Assembly: GCF_036127095.1 (NCBI RefSeq)
Contig: NZ_CP108006.1
Span: forward strand, 6,005,501 to 6,069,500
Length of the DNA: 64,000 nucleotides
Direction: 5' to 3'
Source of the DNA: Streptomyces sp. NBC_00335
GTDB taxonomy: Bacteria > Actinomycetota > Actinomycetes > Streptomycetales > Streptomycetaceae
The notes under the pieces: model-generated
Told to the model about the DNA's origin: nothing
Seen by the model: only the letters and a program-made list of their open reading frames with translations
The model's database searches: none
In this document: piece by piece, positions 1 to 9,671 of the stretch
How the letters are laid out: every line of letters begins with the position of its first letter
Position numbering within the stretch: position 1 is the first letter of the stretch
Translations under genes and position numbers: made by a program

Positions 1-16
1 GCCGTTCTGGCGGCGG

Positions 17-799
17 GTGCTGTCGCGTCCGAACCTGCTGCTGGAACTGCTCCTGATACGGGTCGGGTACTCGCTCTACTCGCACATCCGGGCCGCCGCC
101 CCCACCAGCCGGAGTCTGGCGGAGGGCAACGGGAGCCAGATTCACGGGATCGAGAAGGCGCTCGGCATCGACATCGAGCACGCCGTGAACCACGCGGTGG
201 TGAACACGCCCTGGCTGGAGGCGTTCTTCAACTTCTACTACACCTCCTTCCACTTCGTGGTCCCGCTGGCGATACTGGCCGTCCTGTACTGGCGCCGGCC
301 CAAGGACTACCGCTGGGCGCGGGCCTCGCTGGGCCTGGCGACGGTGCTGGCGCTCATAGGGTTCTGGCTGTATCCGCTGGCGCCGCCGCGGCTCATGCCC
401 GGCATGGGCTACGTCGACACCGTGCACGGGGTGCAGGACCTGGCGAACCCGAGCTACGGGGCCATGACCGCGATCTCGAATCAGTACGCGGCGATGCCCT
501 CGCTGCACTTCGGCTGGTCGCTGTGGTGCGGGATCGTGATCGTCATGATCGCGCCGAGGGGCTGGCAGAAGCTGCTGGGTGCGCTGCACCCGACGATCAC
601 GGTGTGCGCGATCGTGGCCACGGCCAACCACTGGGTGCTCGACGCGGTCGGGGGCGCGCTCGTCGTCGGGGCCGGGTTCGGGCTCGTCTACGTGCTGTCG
701 GGGCCCCGGGGCGATGCCGTGCCGGCCGGGGTGGCCGTGCCGCGGCCTCGGCGGCCGGAGCGGGTCGGAGCGGGGTCCGCTGAGCGGACTCGGGCCTAG
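17..799 (+). CDS. PAP2-superfamily integral membrane phosphatase/phosphotransferase (possibly 5' partial)
   Basis: About 260 residues with several hydrophobic segments. The C-terminal half carries the PAP2 (inositol-phosphotransferase type) signature: PSLHFGWSL near residue 160 and an NHWVLDAVGGA block near 205, which supply the catalytic histidines and aspartate. The Y-x-P-L-A-P-P-R-L segment near residue 120 is also typical. Proteins of this class act on lipid phosphate groups at the membrane; the substrate here is unknown. The frame is open to the first base of the window, so the GTG at 17 may not be the true start. It is followed by a gene-free repeat-rich stretch, so no operon partner is visible downstream. 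Confidence 0.8.
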   Translation: MLSRPNLLLELLLIRVGYSLYSHIRAAAPTSRSLAEGNGSQIHGIEKALGIDIEHAVNHAVVNTPWLEAFFNFYYTSFHFVVPLAILAVLYWRRPKDYRWARASLGLATVLALIGFWLYPLAPPRLMPGMGYVDTVHGVQDLANPSYGAMTAISNQYAAMPSLHFGWSLWCGIVIVMIAPRGWQKLLGALHPTITVCAIVATANHWVLDAVGGALVVGAGFGLVYVLSGPRGDAVPAGVAVPRPRRPERVGAGSAERTRA

Positions 800-1235
800 C
801 CGGTTGGTCGCCTGGCCGGCTGGCCGGCGTCGACGAAGGGGTGACGGGGCGGTGTAGCAGCCCGCCCCGGCGCCCCTTCGCGATGGATCGCCGCGTTCTG
901 TCAGAATCCGCCTGTGGGGTGGCTTTCGCCACTCGGGGCGGGGGCGCGTGCGGGGCGGGCGACGTCGGCGGGCCCTGCGGGGCTGTCCCCTACCCACCCT
1001 TCGCCCGTTCCCCGGGGCTGCGCCCCGGACCCCTCGGGGCTGTGCCCCGGACCCCCGACCGTGCGGGGCCGTTGCCGGGGGCGCTGCCCCCGGACCCCCG
1101 CGCCTCAAACGCCGGCGGGGCTGGATTTGGGCCGGCGGGAGCTGGATTTGGGGTGGCGGGGCTGGATTGAGGCCGGCGGGAGCTGGGTCTGGATTGGGGC
1201 TGGATAGGGCGGATGGGGGCTGGACCCCGGTCGGA
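800..1235. repeat. Gene-free stretch with REP-like GC-rich repeat
   Basis: No credible gene. Positions 960-1200 hold a dispersed Streptomyces-type intergenic repeat: GGGGCTGCGCCCCGGACCCC hairpins followed by a CTCAAACGCCGGCGGGGCTGG tail. Fifty bases (985-1034) are identical to 7168-7217, which lies inside an ECF ATPase gene. Related tails occur near 15109, 39219, 39806 and 39884. The ORFs that overlap here are low-complexity and I reject them. A short palindrome TTCTGTCAGAA sits at 896-906. Confidence 0.7.
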
Positions 1236-1586
1236 CTATTCGGCCGGTAGGTGGGATACGACCAGGGCTATCGCCGCCCGGGCCGTGTCCGTTTCGCCGA
1301 GGATGGTGGTTTGGCGGGGGCCTCGGACGCGGAAGCGGCCGTTGGGGAGGGGTTCTACGGCCGGGGCGGTCACGGCGAAGGGGTGGCCGGCGGAGGCGCT
1401 GAACCAGAGGGTGAAGTGGCTGGTGTACGGGTACAGCCGGCGGAGTTCCGGCTGTTCGCCGGCGGCCTCGATGAGGGCCAGGACCCCCTGGCTCATGGGC
1501 TCGGAACCGTCGCCGAGATCGACCATCCGCTGCCACGTCGTGGGCAGCCGCTGCCACCGTCTCGCGCTGGGGTCATCGAGGTTCAT
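1236..1586 (-). CDS. Small hypothetical protein (DUF6193-like)
   Basis: About 116 residues starting MNLDDPSARRWQ. The middle has LYPYTSHFTLWFS and the end AIALVVSHLPAE, a layout I associate with the actinobacterial DUF6193 group, but this is from memory and only moderately certain. No signal peptide or membrane segment. I chose the ATG at 1586 because homolog-like sequence starts there; the frame stays open to 1622. Function unknown. It is separated from the convergent-side P450 gene by about 145 bases and is probably transcribed alone. Confidence 0.55.
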   Translation of the reverse strand: MNLDDPSARRWQRLPTTWQRMVDLGDGSEPMSQGVLALIEAAGEQPELRRLYPYTSHFTLWFSASAGHPFAVTAPAVEPLPNGRFRVRGPRQTTILGETDTARAAIALVVSHLPAE

Positions 1587-1731
1587 CCGGGCAGTCTGGG
1601 GTCCGGTCCGCCGCCAAGGCAATGATCCCGAAGGTGGCGGGATGGTAACGACCGGTGACTGGCAAGTAACAACCGAGGGACGGCAGGGGCCGTGCGTGGG
1701 AGGTGGGGCCCCTGCCGTCCTGGATCACGGG

Positions 1732-2976
1732 TCAGCCGTGGCTGACCCGCAGTTCCTTGATGCCGTTCAGCCAGGCCGCGCGCAGCCGGCGCGGGTCCTC
1801 TCCGGCGAGGCGCAGGTCCGGCAGGGCGTCGGCCAGGGCGTTGAACATCAGGTCGATCTCCATGATGGCCAGCGACTTGCCGAGGCAGAAGTGCGGCCCG
1901 CCGCCGCCGAAGCCCAGGTGTGGGTTCGGGTCGCGGGTGATGTCGAAGACGTCGGGGTTCTCGAAGACCTCGGGGTCGTGGTTGGCGGAGGAGTAGAACA
2001 TGCCGACGCGGTCGCCGGCCTTGATCTTCTGCCCGCCCAGTTCGGTGTCCTGGGTCGCGGTGCGCTGGAAGGACACCACGGGGGTGGCCCAGCGGACGAT
2101 CTCCTCGGCCGCCGTCGAGGGCCGGGTCGCCTTGTACAGCTCCCACTGCTCGGGGTGGGTCAGGAAGGCGTGCATGCCGTGGCTGATGGCGTTGCGGGTG
2201 GTCTCGTTGCCCGCGACCGCCAGCAGGAGGACGAAGAAGCCGAACTCGTCGGAGCCCAGGTTGCCCTGGCCCTCGGCGGCGACCAGCTGCGTGACGATGT
2301 CCTTGGCCGGGCATTCCTTGCGGGCGGCGGACAGGTTCATCGCGTAACCGATCAGCTCCGCCGCGGCGTTGCCGCCGACCTCGGCGGTGATCGCGTACTC
2401 CGGGTCGTCGTACGCGATCATCTTGTTCGACCAGTCGAAGATCCGGGACCGGTCCTCCTGAGGTACGCCGATCAGCTCGGCGATGGCCTGCAGCGGGAGC
2501 TCGCACGCCACTTGGGTGACGAAGTCGAAGCTGCCGTCCGCCGAGGCTTCGAGGGCCTCGGCGACGATCTTGCGGGCCCGGTCGCGCAGGGCGTCCTCCA
2601 GCCCGCGGATGGCCCGCGGGGTGAAGCCGCGCTGCACGATCTGGCGTACGCGGGTGTGTTCCGGCGGATCCATGTTCAACATGATCAATCGCTGGGCATC
2701 TATGGTCTCGCGCTGGATGTGCTCGTTGAAGCGGATGATCGCCGTGTTCGTCGTGGAGGAGAACAACTCCGGGTGCGTGGAGATGTACTTGACGTCCGCG
2801 TGCCGGGTGACGGCCCAGTACCCCTCGTCGTCGAAGCCGGTGATGCCCCGCTGCTGCGGGCACCACCACACGGGTGCGGTCTGCCGCAGCGATGCGAACT
2901 CGGGGTAGGGGACCCGGTCTTGGAGTACGTCCGGGTCGGTGGCATCGAAGCCTTCGGGCAGTGCGGGGCAGGTCAT
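1732..2976 (-). CDS. Cytochrome P450, CYP125-like (steroid side-chain C26/C27 hydroxylase type)
   Basis: 414 residues, normal length for a soluble bacterial P450. The I-helix oxygen-activation motif AGNETT is near residue 255, the ExxR pair (EEIVR) near 292, and the haem-binding loop FGGGGPHFCLG at about 354-364 with its cysteine ligand. The stretch LIMLNMDPPEHTRVRQIVQRGFTPRAI strongly recalls the CYP125/CYP124/CYP142 clade, which in mycobacteria oxidise the terminal methyl of cholesterol side chains. The ATG at 2976 has GGAG seven bases upstream. The gene is divergent from a FadA5-like thiolase; the shared promoter contains two KstR-like boxes and one TCTGAC-type repeat. The redox partner may be the ferredoxin at 14716. 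Substrate is inferred, not shown. Confidence 0.85.
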   Translation of the reverse strand: MTCPALPEGFDATDPDVLQDRVPYPEFASLRQTAPVWWCPQQRGITGFDDEGYWAVTRHADVKYISTHPELFSSTTNTAIIRFNEHIQRETIDAQRLIMLNMDPPEHTRVRQIVQRGFTPRAIRGLEDALRDRARKIVAEALEASADGSFDFVTQVACELPLQAIAELIGVPQEDRSRIFDWSNKMIAYDDPEYAITAEVGGNAAAELIGYAMNLSAARKECPAKDIVTQLVAAEGQGNLGSDEFGFFVLLLAVAGNETTRNAISHGMHAFLTHPEQWELYKATRPSTAAEEIVRWATPVVSFQRTATQDTELGGQKIKAGDRVGMFYSSANHDPEVFENPDVFDITRDPNPHLGFGGGGPHFCLGKSLAIMEIDLMFNALADALPDLRLAGEDPRRLRAAWLNGIKELRVSHG

Positions 2977-2991
2977 CGGGCGGCTCCAAAG

Positions 2992-3008
2992 TCTGACGGC
3001 CCATCAGA
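2992..3008. promoter_or_regulatory. TCTGAC-N5-RTCAGA inverted repeat (second operator family)
   Basis: TCTGACGGCCCATCAGA, one mismatch from a perfect repeat, 16 bases upstream of the P450 start codon. The same 17-bp architecture occurs at 27364, 35780 and 43466. The cognate regulator is not known. Confidence 0.45.
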
Positions 3009-3023
3009 AGTTGGCTTGAAGGT

Positions 3024-3037
3024 AGTAACGAGTTCTA
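3024..3037. promoter_or_regulatory. KstR-like box, P450 side
   Basis: AGTAACGAGTTCTA matches TnnAACnnGTTnnA except for the first base. It is about 48 bases upstream of the P450 ATG at 2976. Confidence 0.55.
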
Positions 3038-3139
3038 GAAGTGACAAGGGGCCCCGCGCCAACTGTTGCGTGTGGAATCCGTGGAAGCCGCGTGCAAGAC
3101 CCTTGCGTACCGGGTGTTCTGGTCATAAGACTGCGGGGA

Positions 3140-3161
3140 GAACTAGAACGCGTACTAGTTC
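3140..3161. promoter_or_regulatory. KstR-like box in a longer perfect palindrome, thiolase side
   Basis: TAGAACGCGTACTA (3144-3157) matches the KstR box with one change (GTA for GTT). Arms GAACTAG and CTAGTTC flank it and are perfect reverse complements. It is about 90 bases upstream of the thiolase start. Confidence 0.6.
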
Positions 3162-3206
3162 GGGTGGGGCGCCGGGACGGCCCGCCCGTCAGCTGAGGCG
3201 CGCTAG

Positions 3207-4421
<1,215 letters not shown>

Positions 4422-4459
4422 CACTGCTGCGCCGCCTCTGGACCCAGTGGGATGGGATC

Positions 4460-4510
4460 GCGAAGGCCCCGGTGGCCGGACCTGGGGAGGTCGGCCGCCG
4501 GGGCCTTCGC
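4460..4510. terminator. Bidirectional hairpin terminator
   Basis: GCGAAGGCCCCGG (4460-4472) pairs with CCGGGGCCTTCGC (4498-4510), with further inner pairing. It lies between the convergent thiolase (ends 4421) and transglycosylase (ends 4586). Confidence 0.7.
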
Positions 4511-4585
4511 ATGCGGTGCGTGGGTACTGAGCGGGTGCTGCGTGAGTACCGCTGCGATACCGCTTCGTCTGCTGCCGCTGGTGGT

Positions 4586-4990
4586 TTAGTACCAGTGGTG
4601 GTTCTGCCAGAAGCTCCAGGCGCCCTCGGGGCTGCCGTAGCGGGAGTTCATGTAGTCCAGGCCCCACTTGATCTGGGTGGCCGGGTTGGTCTTCCAGTCC
4701 GAGCCCGCCGAGGACATCTTCGAGGCCGGCAGGGCCTGGACCAGGCCGTAGGCACCCGAGGAAGAGTTCGTGGCGGTGTGGTCCCAGCCGCTCTCACGGG
4801 AAACGATGTTGTTGAACGCCGCGAACTGCGCCGGGTCCTTGATCATCTGCTGAGCGATCGCCTTGGCACTCATCGGGGCGGCCTGCGCGGGAACGGCGGC
4901 CAGCATGGAGCCGGCGACACCCAGGGCGAGGACGGAACCGACGAGGGTCTTCTTCGAAGCGGCGATGCGGCGGATGACGGCGTTGGACAC
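4586..4990 (-). CDS. Secreted transglycosylase-like protein
   Basis: About 134 residues. A twin-charged N-terminus (NAVIRRIAASKK) is followed by a hydrophobic signal segment ending AVPAQA. The mature part is a small lysozyme-like/SLT transglycosylase domain: FAAFNNIVSRESGW with the likely catalytic Glu, then GAYGLVQALP and a C-terminal YGSPEGAWSFWQNHHWY. Such proteins cleave peptidoglycan glycan strands outside the cell. I chose GTG 4990, where the signal peptide begins; the frame runs upstream to 5041. Convergent with the thiolase. Its roughly 300-base leader has duplicated elements (see the repeat at 5140). Confidence 0.85.
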   Translation of the reverse strand: MSNAVIRRIAASKKTLVGSVLALGVAGSMLAAVPAQAAPMSAKAIAQQMIKDPAQFAAFNNIVSRESGWDHTATNSSSGAYGLVQALPASKMSSAGSDWKTNPATQIKWGLDYMNSRYGSPEGAWSFWQNHHWY

Positions 4991-5139
4991 GGACGGACCT
5001 TTCGACGGGGGCAAGGACAGTCGCAGGCGTGCACGAGCCACTCACGTGAAAGAGAGGGGCTCACCGGCGGGAGCGGGAGACCCGGGGGTCTCCGTCCGCC
5101 TTGCGACTCATCCAGTTCTACGGGGGTAGAGCGCGCCTG

Positions 5140-5193
5140 GCAACGACCCCTCTTACTAGTGGTCCTCGCAGCCGGGGTGCAACGGCCCCTCTT
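5140..5193 (-). repeat. Direct repeat pair in the leader of the transglycosylase gene
   Basis: On the minus strand AAGAGGGGTCGTTGC (5154-5140) and AAGAGGGGCCGTTGC (5193-5179) differ at one base and are 39 bases apart. They are 150-200 bases upstream of the transglycosylase start, a plausible activator or sigma-factor region. The rest of 4991-5323 has a CCCGGGGGTCTCC-type hairpin near 5080 but no gene. I looked for a c-di-AMP riboswitch and could not support one. Confidence 0.4.
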
Positions 5194-5323
5194 GGGGTGG
5201 GTGGGCATCGCCGCTGGTGGGGGGCCGTGTACGGGGGTGGGCGCGGGCCGTTCAAGGACTACTATCCCGGGTCGTATGTGACCTAGGTCCTGTGGGGCGG
5301 GTCACCGGCGGACGGCCCGGATC

Positions 5324-6256
5324 TCACCCTCCGTGGCTGTTCGTACGCCTTCCAGGGGAAGGTTTGGGTGGATTTATGACCCCCAGATCGAAGGCCACAG
5401 GCGCGTCGAACGCCGCTTTCCGGGTCGCCCGCCGCAACGCCCTCAGCAGGGTCGCGCCGATCGTGAGGGTCAGTACGACGGTGAGCGCGGCCCGGCCCAG
5501 GTCCCAGCCCAGCGAGGTCGCCAGGCAGTACGCGAGGAAGCGCGCGAGGTTCGCCGGGACGGGGTCCCCGGGGTGGAAGGAGATGCCCTGGCCCATGCCC
5601 TGCAGGATCACCCAGCCCTGAAGGTTCATGATCGTGCCGTACGCGAACGAGCCGAGGAACCCGTACAGCGCGAGCATCGCCAGCTCGGCCCGCCCGCGGA
5701 TCCGGTCCGGACCCGGCAGCAGCCCGGCGCCCAGCGAGAACCAGCCCATGGCCAGCATCTGGAACGGCATCCACGGCCCGACACCACCCGTGAGCAGGGC
5801 CGACGCGAACATCGTGACCGCGCCCAGGACGAAGCCGAAGCCCGGGCCGAGGACCCGGCCGCTCAGCACCATCAGGAAGAACATGGGCTCCAGACCGGCC
5901 GTACCGGCGCCGAGCGGGCGCAGCACGGCCCCCACCGCGGCCAGTACGCCGAGCATGGCGACGGCCTTGGCGTCCACCCCGTCGTCGGAGATGGTCGCGA
6001 CGACCACACCGACCAGGAGGGGGAGCAGGGCCGCGAAGAGCCAGGGGGCGTCCTGGGCGTGGGCGAAACCGGACTGGCGGTCGGCGAGGAGCGGCCAGCC
6101 GAAGCCGGCGAGACCGATGAGGGTGACGAGGGCCAGGGCGGTGGCGGCGCGGGGGCCGATGCGGAGGGGGCGGGAACGGGGGCGGACGGCCGGGGCGGCG
6201 GGGCGGCTCGCGGCCGGGGTGCGGGCGGGGGTGGGGTCCGGGGTGGGGGTGCTCAT
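5324..6256 (-). CDS. ECF transporter S component, probable cobalamin-specific (CbrT-like)
   Basis: 310 residues. A Pro/Ala/Arg-rich N-terminus of about 45 residues is followed by about seven hydrophobic segments, including GRVLGPGFGFVLGAVTMFASALLTGGVGPWMPFQM, the typical substrate-specific S-component core. S components bind the vitamin and pair with the EcfT/EcfA module. It is the last gene of the operon; its ATG at 6256 overlaps the ATPase stop (ATGA). B12 specificity is inferred from the cobalamin riboswitch upstream of the operon, not from the protein alone. The C-terminal tail after residue 275 is cytoplasmic and basic. Confidence 0.82.
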   Translation of the reverse strand: MSTPTPDPTPARTPAASRPAAPAVRPRSRPLRIGPRAATALALVTLIGLAGFGWPLLADRQSGFAHAQDAPWLFAALLPLLVGVVVATISDDGVDAKAVAMLGVLAAVGAVLRPLGAGTAGLEPMFFLMVLSGRVLGPGFGFVLGAVTMFASALLTGGVGPWMPFQMLAMGWFSLGAGLLPGPDRIRGRAELAMLALYGFLGSFAYGTIMNLQGWVILQGMGQGISFHPGDPVPANLARFLAYCLATSLGWDLGRAALTVVLTLTIGATLLRALRRATRKAAFDAPVAFDLGVINPPKPSPGRRTNSHGG

Positions 6257-8334
6257 GAGTCGGCCTGCGTGGAGAGGGCCGCCTCGACCTGGGAGACCGT
6301 GAGCCAGTGGCCCGGGGCCAGGATCTTGGCCACCTGCGGGGCGAAGGCGGGGGAGGAGACGACGACCTCGGCGGTCGGGCCGTCCGCGACGATCTCGCCG
6401 CCGGCCAGGATCACCACGCGGTGGGCCAGCTCTGCCGCGAGCTCCACGTCGTGGGTGGCCAGGACGATGGCGTGGCCCTCGGCGGCGAGCCCGCGCAGGA
6501 TCTCCACGAGGCGGGCCTTGGCGGCGTAGTCCAGCCCGCGGGTCGGCTCGTCGAGCAGCAGCAGGGCCGGGCGGCCGGTCAGGACCAGCGCCAGGGCGAG
6601 GGCCAGGCGCTGGCCCTCGGAGAGGTCGCGCGGGTGGGTGTCGTCGGGGACGTCGGGCAGGAGCGCGGCGACGAGGGCACGGCACGTGCCGGGCGCCTGG
6701 CCGGCGTCGTGGTCGGCGGCGGTGCACTCGGCCGCGACGGTGTCCGCGTAGAGGAGGTCGCGGGGCTCCTGGGGGACGAGGCCGACGCGGGTCACCATCT
6801 CGGGGGGCGGCGTGAGGTGGGGCGTGCGGCCGCTGACCGTCACCTGGCCGGTGGTGGGCTCCAGCGTGCCGATGAGGGTGGCGAGGAGGGTGGACTTTCC
6901 GGCGCCGTTGCGGCCCATCAGGGCGATGGTCTCGCCCCTCGACACGGTGAGGTTGATGTCGCGGAGGACTTCGGCGCGGCCGCGGCGGAGGGAGACGGCC
7001 TTGACCGTGGCCGGGGTGGACCCCGTTGCCCCCGTTGCTCCGGTGGCTCCGGTGGCTCCGGTGGCTCCGGTGGCTCCGGTGGGGCCGGCCGGGGTCGGCT
7101 GGGGGGTGCGGAGGCCGCGGCGGCGCAGCCGGGCGAGCAGGCCGGGGCGGGGGCCCTGCGGGGGGCCGTCCCCTACCCACCCTTCGCCCGTTCCCCGGGG
7201 CTGCGCCCCGGACCCCTTGCGGGGCTGCGCCCCGGACCCCGCCGGAGGCTGCGCCTCGGCAACGGCACGGGGGTCCGTTCCGGGCGTGGCCTGGGGCTGC
7301 GCCCCGGACCCCGCCGGAGGCTGCGCCCCAGCACCGGCACGGGGGCCCGTTCCGGGCACGGCCGGGGGCTGCGCCCCGGCACCAGCCTGGGGCTCCGCCC
7401 CGGCCTCAGCCTGGGGCTGCGCCCCAGCACCGGCACGGGGGCCCGTGCCGGGCGTCGTTTCCGGCTGTGGCTTGGTGTTCGTTTCGGGATGGGGTGGGGT
7501 CGGTAGGGGTGGGGTGATGGTGGAGAGGCGGGTGCGGAGGGGGGTGGCTTGGCGGCGGGCGTCTCGGATGGAGAGGGGGAGGGGGGACCAGGCTGCCAGG
7601 CGGCCCAGGGCTACCACCGGGGGGTGGACCGGGGAGATGGCCATGATGTCCGACGGGGTGCCCAGGACGGGGGGTGCGGTGGGGGAGGGGAGGAGCAGGA
7701 CGCGGTCGGCGTACTGGACCACTCGCTCCAGGCGGTGCTCCGCCATCAGGACGGTCGTGCCCAGGTCGTGGACCAGGCGTTGCAGGACGGCCAGGACTTC
7801 TTCCGCCGCCGCCGGGTCCAGGGCCGAGGTGGGCTCGTCCAGGACCAGGACGCGCGGGTGCGGGGTCAGGACCGAACCGATCGCCACCCGCTGCTGCTGG
7901 CCTCCGGACAGGGTGGCGATGGGGCGGTCGCGCAGGTCGTTCAGGCCGAGGAGGTCGAGGGTCTCCTCGACGCGGCGGCGCATGACGGAGGGCGGCAGGC
8001 CCAGGGACTCCATGCCGTAGGCGAGCTCGTCCTCGACGACGTCCGTCACGAAGTGCGCCAGCGGGTCCTGGCCGACCGTGCCGACGACGTCCGCGAGTTC
8101 CCGCGGCTTGTGCGTGCGCGTGTCGCGGCCGGCGACCGTGACCCGGCCCTTGAGGGTGCCGCCGGTGAAGTGCGGGACCAGGCCCGAGACCGCCCCGAGC
8201 AGGGTGGACTTGCCGACGCCGGAGGGGCCGACCAGGAGGGTCAGCTCCCCTTCGGGGAGCGTGAAATCGGCGTGCGCGAGGGAGGGGGCGGTCGCGCCCT
8301 CGTAGGTCACCGATACGTCTTCGAAGACGATCAC
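6253..8334 (-). CDS. Fused ECF transporter ATPase (EcfA-EcfA') with a repeat-derived linker
   Basis: 693 residues with two ABC ATPase domains. Domain 1 (about 1-240) has Walker A GPSGVGKST, signature LSGGQQQR and Walker B VLVLDEPTS. Domain 2 (about 440-693) has GRNGAGKST, a weaker signature LSEGQRLAL and LLLLDEPTR. Between them is an unusual linker of about 190 residues: repeats such as GAGAQPQAEAGAEP, a stretch encoded by an intergenic REP sequence (7168-7217), and a collagen-like GATGATGAT run (7030-7085). It powers the ECF transporter with the EcfT and S proteins. GTG 8334 overlaps the EcfT stop (GTGA). The linker length probably varies between strains. Confidence 0.9.
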   Translation of the reverse strand: MIVFEDVSVTYEGATAPSLAHADFTLPEGELTLLVGPSGVGKSTLLGAVSGLVPHFTGGTLKGRVTVAGRDTRTHKPRELADVVGTVGQDPLAHFVTDVVEDELAYGMESLGLPPSVMRRRVEETLDLLGLNDLRDRPIATLSGGQQQRVAIGSVLTPHPRVLVLDEPTSALDPAAAEEVLAVLQRLVHDLGTTVLMAEHRLERVVQYADRVLLLPSPTAPPVLGTPSDIMAISPVHPPVVALGRLAAWSPLPLSIRDARRQATPLRTRLSTITPPLPTPPHPETNTKPQPETTPGTGPRAGAGAQPQAEAGAEPQAGAGAQPPAVPGTGPRAGAGAQPPAGSGAQPQATPGTDPRAVAEAQPPAGSGAQPRKGSGAQPRGTGEGWVGDGPPQGPRPGLLARLRRRGLRTPQPTPAGPTGATGATGATGATGATGATGSTPATVKAVSLRRGRAEVLRDINLTVSRGETIALMGRNGAGKSTLLATLIGTLEPTTGQVTVSGRTPHLTPPPEMVTRVGLVPQEPRDLLYADTVAAECTAADHDAGQAPGTCRALVAALLPDVPDDTHPRDLSEGQRLALALALVLTGRPALLLLDEPTRGLDYAAKARLVEILRGLAAEGHAIVLATHDVELAAELAHRVVILAGGEIVADGPTAEVVVSSPAFAPQVAKILAPGHWLTVSQVEAALSTQADS
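7031..7080. repeat. In-frame 9-bp tandem repeat (GGTGGCTCC type)
   Basis: Five to six copies of a GGTGGCTCC unit on the plus strand encode the Gly-Ala-Thr run in the linker of the ECF ATPase on the minus strand. Typical of a slippage-prone minisatellite. Confidence 0.75.
7168..7217. repeat. REP-like element inside coding sequence
   Basis: Fifty bases identical to intergenic 985-1034, here translated as part of the linker of the ECF ATPase. Downstream to 7450 the same GGGGCTGCGCCCCGG theme is repeated several times. Confidence 0.8.
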
Positions 8335-9671
8335 GGGCGGGGTGCCTCCTTCTGCGGTGAGGGGGGTAGGGGGGCCACCAGCGCCGGGAGGAGGCCGATG
8401 AGGATCGCCGCGGCCGGCCAGAGCGGGAGGGTCGGGACGACGAGGGGGACGACGCCGGGGCGCAGGGCCTCCGGGTCCAGGGACGCGGCCCGGATCAGCA
8501 GCGCCGCCACCGCCGCGCCCGACCCGGCGACCAGCCAGGCCCGTACGCCCCACCGGTCGGGCCGGTAGCGGGTTCGGATCGACCGGCGGCCGCCGAGGCG
8601 CAGCCCGGCCAGGGCCAGGAGGAGGGAGAAGAGGAGGAGGGTGAGGCCGTATCCGGCGCCCTCCGCCGCCATGAGCCCGTACGTGCCCGCGCAGATGCCG
8701 AGCAGCCCGCCGAGGGTGAGCACGTTGGTGGTGTGGCGCACGGCGGCCGGGACCTGCGCGGTGCGGCCGTAGCCGCGGGCGTCCATGGAGGCGGCGATGG
8801 CGACCGAGCGTTCCAGTGCGCCTTCCAGGACCGGCAGGCCGATCTGGAGGATCGCCTTGACCCCGCCCGTGGGGCGGCCGCGCAGGCGGCGGGCCGTACG
8901 CAGGCGGACCACGTCCGCGACCATGTTCGGCGCGAAGGTCATCGCGACGACCACGGCCACGCCGACCTCGTACAGGGCCGCGGGCAGCGACTTCAGCAGC
9001 CGAGCCGGGTTCGCGAGGGCGTTGGCGGCGCCGACGCAGATGAGGAGCGTGGCCAGCTTCATGCCCTCGTAGAAGGCGAACACGAGCTGCTCGGCGGTGA
9101 CCCGGCCACCCAGCCGGATGCCCTGCGTCCAGTCCGGGAGCGGGATCTCCGGGAGGGTGAAGAGGATGTGCGCGCCGGGGATGGGGGAGCCGAGGAGCAT
9201 GGAGAAGACGAGGCGCAGCCCGATGACGAAGAGCCCGAGCTTGACGAACGCCCCGTAGGAACGCGCCCACGGGGCGTCGGTACGGCGGGCCGCGACCACG
9301 TACCCGGCGACGCCGACGATCAGGCCGAGGAGCAGCGGGTTGGTGGTCCGGGAGGCGGCGGTGGCGAGCCCGAGGGCCCAGAGCCACCAGGCACCCGCGT
9401 GCAGGGCGTTGCCACGCGATGCCTCGGGGGCCTGCCATTTCTTCTTGTACGTCGGCACGCGCGGGGTGCGGATCGCCCCGGCGGGGGCGTTCGGGCCGGT
9501 CGGGGGCGGGACGTAGCCTGACGCGCCGTGGGGCGTGCGCCCGGCCTGCGGCCGGGCGGGGTTCCCACCCGCACCACCCGTGCGGGTGGGCGGGCGGGAG
9601 CGGGTGGCCCTGATGCTGGGTTGCCCGCCGTCGGCGACCGTCCCGCCGTCCTGCGTGGGGCCGTCCGTCAT
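8331..9671 (-). CDS. ECF transporter T component (EcfT)
   Basis: 446 residues. A Pro/Gly/Arg-rich cytoplasmic N-terminus of about 90 residues leads into multiple membrane segments. The coupling region shows the EcfT pattern: LRTARRLRG near residue 250 and ASMDARGYGRT near 285, the Ala-Arg-Gly motifs that contact the ATPases. The C-terminal third has four more hydrophobic helices, longer than a minimal EcfT. ATG 9671 overlaps the previous stop by four bases. It joins the ATPase pair to the S component in the membrane. Confidence 0.87.
   Translation of the reverse strand: MTDGPTQDGGTVADGGQPSIRATRSRPPTRTGGAGGNPARPQAGRTPHGASGYVPPPTGPNAPAGAIRTPRVPTYKKKWQAPEASRGNALHAGAWWLWALGLATAASRTTNPLLLGLIVGVAGYVVAARRTDAPWARSYGAFVKLGLFVIGLRLVFSMLLGSPIPGAHILFTLPEIPLPDWTQGIRLGGRVTAEQLVFAFYEGMKLATLLICVGAANALANPARLLKSLPAALYEVGVAVVVAMTFAPNMVADVVRLRTARRLRGRPTGGVKAILQIGLPVLEGALERSVAIAASMDARGYGRTAQVPAAVRHTTNVLTLGGLLGICAGTYGLMAAEGAGYGLTLLLFSLLLALAGLRLGGRRSIRTRYRPDRWGVRAWLVAGSGAAVAALLIRAASLDPEALRPGVVPLVVPTLPLWPAAAILIGLLPALVAPLPPSPQKEAPRP

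Noticed and set aside
896..906. TTCTGTCAGAA as a member of the TCTGAC operator family
   Set aside because: The half sites abut without the five-base spacer seen at the other four sites, and no gene start follows.
5000..5300. c-di-AMP (ydaO) riboswitch before the transglycosylase gene
   Set aside because: Such riboswitches often precede Streptomyces cell-wall hydrolases, but I could not find the conserved core in this leader.
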